Origin: Oscillospiraceae bacterium
GTDB lineage: Bacteria > Bacillota_A > Clostridia > Oscillospirales > Oscillospiraceae
DNA: 9,129 bases
NCBI GenBank assembly: GCA_017415945.1
Contig: JAFQDR010000169.1
Location: forward strand, 1 to 9,129
Reading direction: 5' to 3'
Under the pieces are notes generated by a model, which was not told where the DNA came from, did not search any database, and was given only the letters and a program-made list of their open reading frames with translations. Both the position numbers and the translations under genes were made by a program. This document shows positions 5,980-9,129 of the stretch, in pieces; positions within the stretch are counted from its first letter, which is position 1; every line of letters starts with the position of its first letter.

Positions 5980-7068
5980 GTGTCTGTACAGGTAACCAAT
6001 TATCAATGCCCGGCCTGCACCGCGCCTTTGCAGTTCGGGGCGGGAACAGGAAAGCTGCAGTGCGAATACTGCATGAGCAGCTTTACCGTAGAGGAAATTG
6101 AGCTTGCCTACGGCGAAGCCAATGCCGAGGCCGCCGAAGCCAAGCCCGATGCCCATGGGCAGACCATGTATGACGAGCTGTGGGGAGAGGATGCGGAGAG
6201 GATGCGCTTTTACAGCTGTCCTGCCTGCGGTGCGGAGCTGATCTGCGATGAGACCACCGCCGCCACCAGCTGTCCCTATTGCAGCAACCCCACCATTGTG
6301 CCTGGACAATTTACAGGGGTGCGCCGTCCCGACTATGTTATCCCCTTCAAGCTCACCAAGACCGATGCGGTGGAGGCACTGAAAAACCACTGCAAGGGCA
6401 AGGTGCTGCTGCCCAAGGCCTTTCGCACAGAGCACCATGTGCAGGAGATCAAGGGGGTGTATGTGCCCTTCTGGCTGTTTGACGGGGAGGCGGATGCGGA
6501 CGTGAAGTACACCGCCACCCGCAGCACCCGTGTCCACCGCGGGGATGACGAGATCATTACCACTCACCACTATGCTGTCCGCAGAGCGGGGACGGTACAG
6601 TTCCACGGGATTCCCGTGGATGGCTCTACCAAAATGCCCGACGAGTATATGGATGCCATTGAACCCTATGACTATGGGGAGCTGAAGCCCTTTGCTATGG
6701 CCTATCTCCCGGGCTTTCTGGCGGATAAGTTTGATGTGGATGCGGACAGGAGCTTTCTCCGTGCCCAGGAGCGAATCCGCAACAGCGCTTACGATGCCAT
6801 GCGGGACACCGTAGGCTTTTACGAGACGGTCATCCCCGTCAGCAGCCACGCATCCGTATCCCGTGGGGACACCCGATATGCCCTCATGCCTGTGTGGATG
6901 CTGAACACCAAATACAGGGGCAAGGACTATCTGTTTGCTGTGAACGGACAGACAGGAAAGGCCGTGGGAGAGCTGCCTATGAGCCGGGGACGGTTCTGGG
7001 CGTGGTTCGCAGGGATCTCCGCCGGCCTGTCCGCTTTGGCAAGTCTGATCCTGCTGTACGCAATGTAA
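5980..7068 (+). CDS. TFIIB-type double zinc-ribbon membrane protein (YdjG-like)
   Basis: The 362-aa protein has two N-terminal zinc ribbons: CPAC (Cys10, Cys13) with CEYC (Cys28, Cys31), and CPAC (Cys80, Cys83) with CPYC (Cys98, Cys101). A large uncharacterised domain follows (about 105-335; blocks YVIPFKLTK, KGVYVPFWLFDG, MPVWMLNTKYRGKDY), and one C-terminal membrane segment (about 339-361) ends the chain. This is the layout of proteins annotated as TFIIB-type zinc ribbon-containing, including B. subtilis YdjG of the pspA-ydjGHI envelope-stress operon. The tail anchor suggests the ribbons face the cytosol. The upstream AAAGGA abuts an ATG at 5968 but sits twelve bases ahead of GTG 5980, which gives the family-like start MSVQVTNYQCP; I prefer GTG, with 5968 as the alternative. 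It is coupled to the TPM gene 12 bases downstream. The molecular role is unknown. Confidence 0.85.
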   Translation: MSVQVTNYQCPACTAPLQFGAGTGKLQCEYCMSSFTVEEIELAYGEANAEAAEAKPDAHGQTMYDELWGEDAERMRFYSCPACGAELICDETTAATSCPYCSNPTIVPGQFTGVRRPDYVIPFKLTKTDAVEALKNHCKGKVLLPKAFRTEHHVQEIKGVYVPFWLFDGEADADVKYTATRSTRVHRGDDEIITTHHYAVRRAGTVQFHGIPVDGSTKMPDEYMDAIEPYDYGELKPFAMAYLPGFLADKFDVDADRSFLRAQERIRNSAYDAMRDTVGFYETVIPVSSHASVSRGDTRYALMPVWMLNTKYRGKDYLFAVNGQTGKAVGELPMSRGRFWAWFAGISAGLSALASLILLYAM

Positions 7069-7080
7069 GGGGGTGCGGTG

Positions 7081-7908
7081 ATGAAGAAGTATTTGACCAT
7101 CCTGACCGCACTGTGCCTGCTGCTGACTGTGCAGCTGAGGGCCTTTGCCGCAGACAGCTGCTATGTGTCCGACCGTGCCGATCTGCTGACTGAGGCGGAA
7201 GAAGGCACCTTGCTGGCCATGGCGGAGGAAGCCGCGGCGGAGCTGGACTGCGGAATCTATCTGGTGACTGTGGAGAATTATTACGAATACGGCAGCACCC
7301 CGCAGGATGCGGCGGAGGCTCTGTACATTGAACAGTCCATGATGGGGAATGTACCCCAAGACGGCATTTTGCTGATGCTGAGTATGGCAGAGCGGGACTA
7401 CAGTCTGATTACATACGGTGAATACGCCGAGGCGGTGTTCACCGATGCCGTTATGTGGGATATGGAAGACCATTTTCTCTATTATTTCGGGGAGAATGAC
7501 TGGTATTACGGCTTCAGCTATTATGTCAGCGATGCCATCGGTGCGCTGGTAGACTTCAATATGGCCGCCCAAGAGCAGTACGGGGAGGACTACGAGAGCT
7601 ACTATGAGCCCGGAGTGCCCGATATGGTGATGCGCGTCAAGGGTGTGGAGCCCAAAATCTGGGCGGCTGTGATCTTCGGCAGCATGGCGGTGGCTCTGGT
7701 GGTGTGTCTGATTATGAAGGCGGGAATGCGCAATGCCCGCAAGGCCACCCATGCAAATGCCTATATTCCCCGCGGGGGCGTGGAGCTGCGGGTAAAGCAG
7801 GATCTGTTTACCCATACTACCACACGGGTCATCCACCATCCCAAATCCAACAGCAGCGGCTCCTCCGGAGGTGGAGGCGGCTTCCGAGGACACAGCGGGA
7901 AATTTTAG
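7081..7908 (+). CDS. TPM-domain protein with signal peptide and Gly-rich tail (YdjH-like)
   Basis: The 275-aa protein has a cleavable-looking signal peptide (residues 1-23, ending AFA) and a TPM domain (about 25-165; begins YVSDRADLLTEAEE, then GIYLVTVENYYEYG and DGILLMLSMAERDY). One membrane segment follows (about 193-212). A basic tail ends in a Ser/Gly stretch, SSGGGGGFRGHSGKF. Extracytoplasmic TPM domains are annotated as phosphatase-like or as assembly factors (TLP18.3/Psb32/MOLO-1 family); the Gly-rich tail after the membrane span is typical of the bacterial YgcG/YdjH type. ATG 7081 is preceded by AAGGGGGTG; an overlapping GTG at 7078 is less likely. It is the last gene of the operon with the zinc-ribbon protein. 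The last 36 bases of the gene, stop included, are repeated 195 bp downstream. The family call is good, the function unknown. Confidence 0.87.
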   Translation: MKKYLTILTALCLLLTVQLRAFAADSCYVSDRADLLTEAEEGTLLAMAEEAAAELDCGIYLVTVENYYEYGSTPQDAAEALYIEQSMMGNVPQDGILLMLSMAERDYSLITYGEYAEAVFTDAVMWDMEDHFLYYFGENDWYYGFSYYVSDAIGALVDFNMAAQEQYGEDYESYYEPGVPDMVMRVKGVEPKIWAAVIFGSMAVALVVCLIMKAGMRNARKATHANAYIPRGGVELRVKQDLFTHTTTRVIHHPKSNSSGSSGGGGGFRGHSGKF

Positions 7909-7910
7909 TG
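7873..7910 (+). repeat. 38-bp direct repeat, copy 1 (3' end of the TPM gene)
   Basis: This segment begins GGAGGCGGCTTCCGAGGACA and ends GGGAAATTTTAGTG. It encodes the last eleven residues (GGGFRGHSGKF) and the stop of the TPM protein. It is identical, base for base, to 8068-8105, and the flanking bases differ on both sides. Confidence 0.95.
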
Positions 7911-8067
7911 AGGGCTTTCGCTCGCAATGCGGCTTTCCATCAATGACCAAATTCGCGCTGCGAATTTGAAATGAGAAAAAGCTGCAATGCGAAGAGGAGC
8001 GGTGATGGAACGGATGAGCTTTCATCACGCCTGATGGAAGCTCAGGATGTGGAGTCCACCGCGACGA
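7911..8067. other. 157-bp hairpin-rich insert between the 38-bp repeats
   Basis: This is non-coding DNA with several dyads: AAATTCG/CGAATTT at 7949-7967; TGAGCTTTCATCA (8015-8027) with TGATGGAAGCTCA (8032-8044), 13 bp including one G-T pair and a CGCC loop; and an imperfect longer pair around 7919-7937 and 7976-7993 built on GCAATGCG. No T tract follows any hairpin, so terminator function is not supported. With one flanking 38-bp copy it forms a 195-bp unit. Confidence 0.6.
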
Positions 8068-8105
8068 GGAGGCGGCTTCCGAGGACACAGCGGGAAATTT
8101 TAGTG
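8068..8105 (+). repeat. 38-bp direct repeat, copy 2 (orphan TPM 3' end)
   Basis: This is a perfect duplicate of 7873-7910, the coding tail and stop of the TPM gene, but not connected to any supported reading frame. The offset of 195 bp is a multiple of three, yet the first copy's stop codon ends the gene before this one. Confidence 0.95.
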
Positions 8106-8135
8106 TCTGTAGGGGCGAACTGTGTTCGCCCGCGT
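8106..8135 (+). repeat. Hairpin repeat unit D (GTAGGGGCGAAC type)
   Basis: GTAGGGGCGAAC TGT GTTCGCCC (8109-8131) has stem GGGCGAAC (8113-8120) and GTTCGCCC (8124-8131). It is the same unit as at 4279-4301, but two stem positions are changed and still paired. It sits directly against the second 38-bp repeat copy. Confidence 0.6.
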
Positions 8136-8167
8136 GAAACTATCAATTGCAAAAGGAACGTAACAAT

Positions 8168-8818
8168 ATGGCATATAAAGCAATCATTTTTGATTTGGAC
8201 GGGACTATTTTGGATACCCTGCAGGACTTGACCAACAGCCTGAATCATGCCCTGCGTACCCATGGCTACCCCGAACGGAGCCTGGATGAGGTGCGGCGGT
8301 TTATCGGCAACGGCATTAAGATGCTGGTGCGCCGCGGCTGCCCCGGGGGGACAGGGGAGGAAGCCTTGGAGGAGGCACTGGCCACCTTCCGTGTGCACTA
8401 TGATGCCCACTGCAAGGACTTTACGGGGCCTTATGAGGGCATCCACGAGCTGCTGGATGAGCTGCTGAAGGGCGGCATCCGTACGGCGGTGGTGTCCAAT
8501 AAGATCGAGCCCGCGGTCATCGTGCTTTGTGAGGAGCATTTCCCCGGGAAGTTTGAATATATGGTGGGCAACCGCCCCGATTTGGCACCCAAGCCCGCCC
8601 CCGACTCCGTGAACGAGGTCATCGACAAGCTGGGACTGGAGCGAAAGGACATTGTGTACATTGGGGATACGGAGGTAGATATCGAGACGGCACGCAATGC
8701 CGGTATTGACTGCATTGGTGTAGACTGGGGCTTCCGTGACGGGGAATACCTGCGGGAGCTGGGGGCTCAGTATGTGGTCAAGCATCCCTATGATGTGCTG
8801 AAAATAATTTTCGAATAA
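8168..8818 (+). CDS. gph: HAD-family phosphatase, phosphoglycolate phosphatase-like
   Basis: The 216-aa cytosolic HAD hydrolase has all four signature motifs: FDLDGTILDT (nucleophile Asp9, acid/base Asp11), VVSNK (Ser110), PKPAPDS (Lys142) and YIGDTEVDIETA (Asp167, Asp171). A helical cap (about 16-85) lies between motifs I and II, as in Gph/PgmB-type class I enzymes. Ending in VDWGFRDGEYLRELGAQYVV is typical of phosphoglycolate phosphatase, which dephosphorylates 2-phosphoglycolate from DNA repair or oxygenation; other small phosphoesters remain possible. ATG 8168 has AAGGA (8153-8157) ten bases upstream; an in-frame TTG at 8147 has no site. No convincing promoter was found just upstream, where only repeats lie. 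The stop is only 14 bases before the tRNA promoter, with no intrinsic terminator between. Confidence 0.85.
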   Translation: MAYKAIIFDLDGTILDTLQDLTNSLNHALRTHGYPERSLDEVRRFIGNGIKMLVRRGCPGGTGEEALEEALATFRVHYDAHCKDFTGPYEGIHELLDELLKGGIRTAVVSNKIEPAVIVLCEEHFPGKFEYMVGNRPDLAPKPAPDSVNEVIDKLGLERKDIVYIGDTEVDIETARNAGIDCIGVDWGFRDGEYLRELGAQYVVKHPYDVLKIIFE

Positions 8819-8832
8819 AAGCGAAAAAAGTA

Positions 8833-8861
8833 TTGACAAACGGTTGGAAGTTTGCTATTAT
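8833..8861 (+). promoter_or_regulatory. Strong promoter of the tRNA-Tyr gene
   Basis: A perfect -35 box TTGACA (8833-8838) and TATTAT (8856-8861) are separated by exactly 17 bases. The -10 box is preceded by TGC, an extended -10. The start site would be near 8868, about 15 bases before the mature tRNA. Confidence 0.85.
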
Positions 8862-8877
8862 GTCAAAGTTCCAACCG
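8841..8877. promoter_or_regulatory. 37-bp palindrome centred on the tRNA-Tyr -10 box
   Basis: CGGTTGGAAGTTTG (8841-8854) is inverted as CAAAGTTCCAACCG (8864-8877), 13 of 14 positions matching, around a 9-base centre that contains the -10 box. Because transcription should begin near 8868, the dyad is not wholly transcribed from this promoter. That favours a DNA-level operator over an RNA hairpin, although a hairpin could form in read-through transcripts from gph. Confidence 0.55.
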
Positions 8878-8882
8878 AATAT

Positions 8883-8967
8883 GGGAGCGTTCCCGAGTGG
8901 CCAAAGGGGACAGACTGTAAATCTGCTGGCGATGCCTTCGGTGGTTCGAATCCACCCGCTCCCACCA
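8883..8967 (+). tRNA. tRNA-Tyr (anticodon GTA)
   Basis: A complete class II tRNA of 85 nt with encoded CCA. The acceptor GGGAGCG (8883-8889) pairs with CGCTCCC (8957-8963), followed by discriminator A and CCA. The anticodon loop CTGTAAA (8915-8921) carries GTA at 8917-8919, reading Tyr codons. The long variable arm has the stem GGC/GCC (8928-8936), as expected for bacterial tRNA-Tyr. The T arm GGTGG-TTCGAAT-CCACC spans 8940-8956. The outermost anticodon-stem pair is A8910-C8926, a mismatch rather than the usual Watson-Crick or G-U pair. It is flanked by its own promoter and terminator, so it is transcribed as a single-gene unit. Confidence 0.96.
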
Positions 8968-9010
8968 AAACAAAACGCCAATTCACGCAAGTGGATTGGC
9001 GTTTTGTTTT
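8967..9010 (+). terminator. Intrinsic terminator of tRNA-Tyr
   Basis: AAAACAAAACGCCAAT (8967-8982) pairs perfectly with ATTGGCGTTTTGTTTT (8995-9010). The stem continues inward by four more pairs, one of them T-G, to a GCAA tetraloop (8987-8990), about 20 bp in all. The 3' arm itself supplies the T-rich run. The stem begins at the final A of the tRNA CCA end, so 3' trimming must occur right at its base. Confidence 0.9.
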
Positions 9011-9016
9011 GGTTCT

Positions 9017-9107
9017 CTTCTCTTTTCACTTTTCTCTCTTCACTCTTCTCTTGGCAAGCGTGAAAGGCGTTTTGAGAGAAAAGATAAGAGAGAAGAGTGA
9101 AAAGAAG
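9017..9107. repeat. Polypyrimidine/polypurine imperfect inverted repeat
   Basis: About 9014-9052 is almost pure C/T (runs of CTCTT, TTCACT, TTCTCT) and 9073-9107 is almost pure A/G. The second is roughly the reverse complement of the first: the best shared blocks are CTTTTCACT and TTCTCTCTT, with small indels. Short near-repeats also occur within the pyrimidine arm. There is no reading frame or promoter. The remaining bases to the window edge (9108-9129) show nothing recognisable. Confidence 0.55.
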
Positions 9108-9129
9108 TGGTCAAATCCAATTCTGACGA

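Noticed and set aside
5260..8088. A 942-codon open frame on the minus strand, antisense to the MBL, zinc-ribbon and TPM genes.
   Set aside because: It lies opposite three well-supported genes with recognisable motifs. Its translation is His/Gln/Gly-rich with no recognisable domain, and long antisense frames are expected opposite G+C-rich coding DNA.
8106..8135. Hairpin at 8113-8131 as a terminator of the TPM operon.
   Set aside because: It has no following T tract, and it belongs to a repeat family that also occurs elsewhere in the window.
7971..8231. Rightward 86-codon frame through the repeats before gph.
   Set aside because: It crosses the hairpin insert, the duplicated 38-bp segment in another frame and the gph start; no ribosome site and no sensible protein.
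8833..9063. Frames over the tRNA-Tyr gene on both strands (76 and 83 codons).
   Set aside because: They read through a complete tRNA, its promoter and its terminator. The translated tRNA stretch is a common annotation artefact.
1..9129. CRISPR array, phage, toxin-antitoxin or defence genes.
   Set aside because: There is no regularly spaced direct repeat set, and no integrase, transposase, nuclease or toxin-like gene. All coding regions resolve to housekeeping, sporulation or envelope families.

Overview
The window looks like chromosomal DNA from a G+C-rich, endospore-forming member of the Clostridia, most likely an Oscillospiraceae/Ruminococcaceae-type gut Firmicute. Four things point there: spoIIR, hemZ, purine-rich Shine-Dalgarno sites ahead of most genes, and short palindromic repeats between genes of the kind common in that group. 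The species cannot be named from sequence alone. No phage, plasmid, transposase or CRISPR signal is visible, and most of the window is ordinary core genome.

Layout, left to right. (1) spoIIR (+, 3-596), then a palindromic, MITE-like repeat (605-728) and a stem-loop (759-785). (2) A leftward pair: hemZ (3257-1791), followed by a P-loop nucleoside (uridine-type) kinase (1722-784). (3) A divergent promoter region (about 3296-3354) that also drives a rightward PHP-domain phosphoesterase (3375-4202). (4) A gene-free stretch (4203-4442) holding three GTAGGGGCGG-type hairpin repeats. (5) A leftward, membrane-anchored peptidase M15B (VanY/DacB-like) protein (5212-4478) that keeps the zinc ligands but lacks the usual catalytic Glu. 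(6) From a second divergent, nearly symmetric promoter region (5259-5311), a rightward three-gene operon: a metallo-beta-lactamase-fold hydrolase (5350-5961), a double zinc-ribbon membrane protein (5980-7068, like B. subtilis YdjG) and a TPM-domain secreted/membrane protein (7081-7908, like YdjH). (7) A 259-bp gene-free stretch with a 38-bp perfect duplication of the ydjH-like 3' end, hairpins and a fourth GTAGGGGCG repeat. (8) gph, a HAD phosphatase (8168-8818). (9) tRNA-Tyr (8883-8967), with a strong promoter inside a 37-bp palindrome and a strong terminator. (10) A polypyrimidine/polypurine inverted repeat up to the right edge.

How the genes relate: most are independent housekeeping functions (sporulation signalling, tetrapyrrole-type radical SAM chemistry, nucleotide salvage, phosphoester hydrolysis, tRNA). 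The most suggestive group is the hydrolase/zinc-ribbon/TPM operon. In B. subtilis, ydjG and ydjH sit in the pspA-ydjGHI envelope-stress operon. Here the pair is separated from pspA and ydjI, neither of which is in the window, and is led by a metallo-hydrolase. I found no convincing wholly new system. The best leads are this operon, the degenerate M15B protein, and the two palindromes that overlap promoters.
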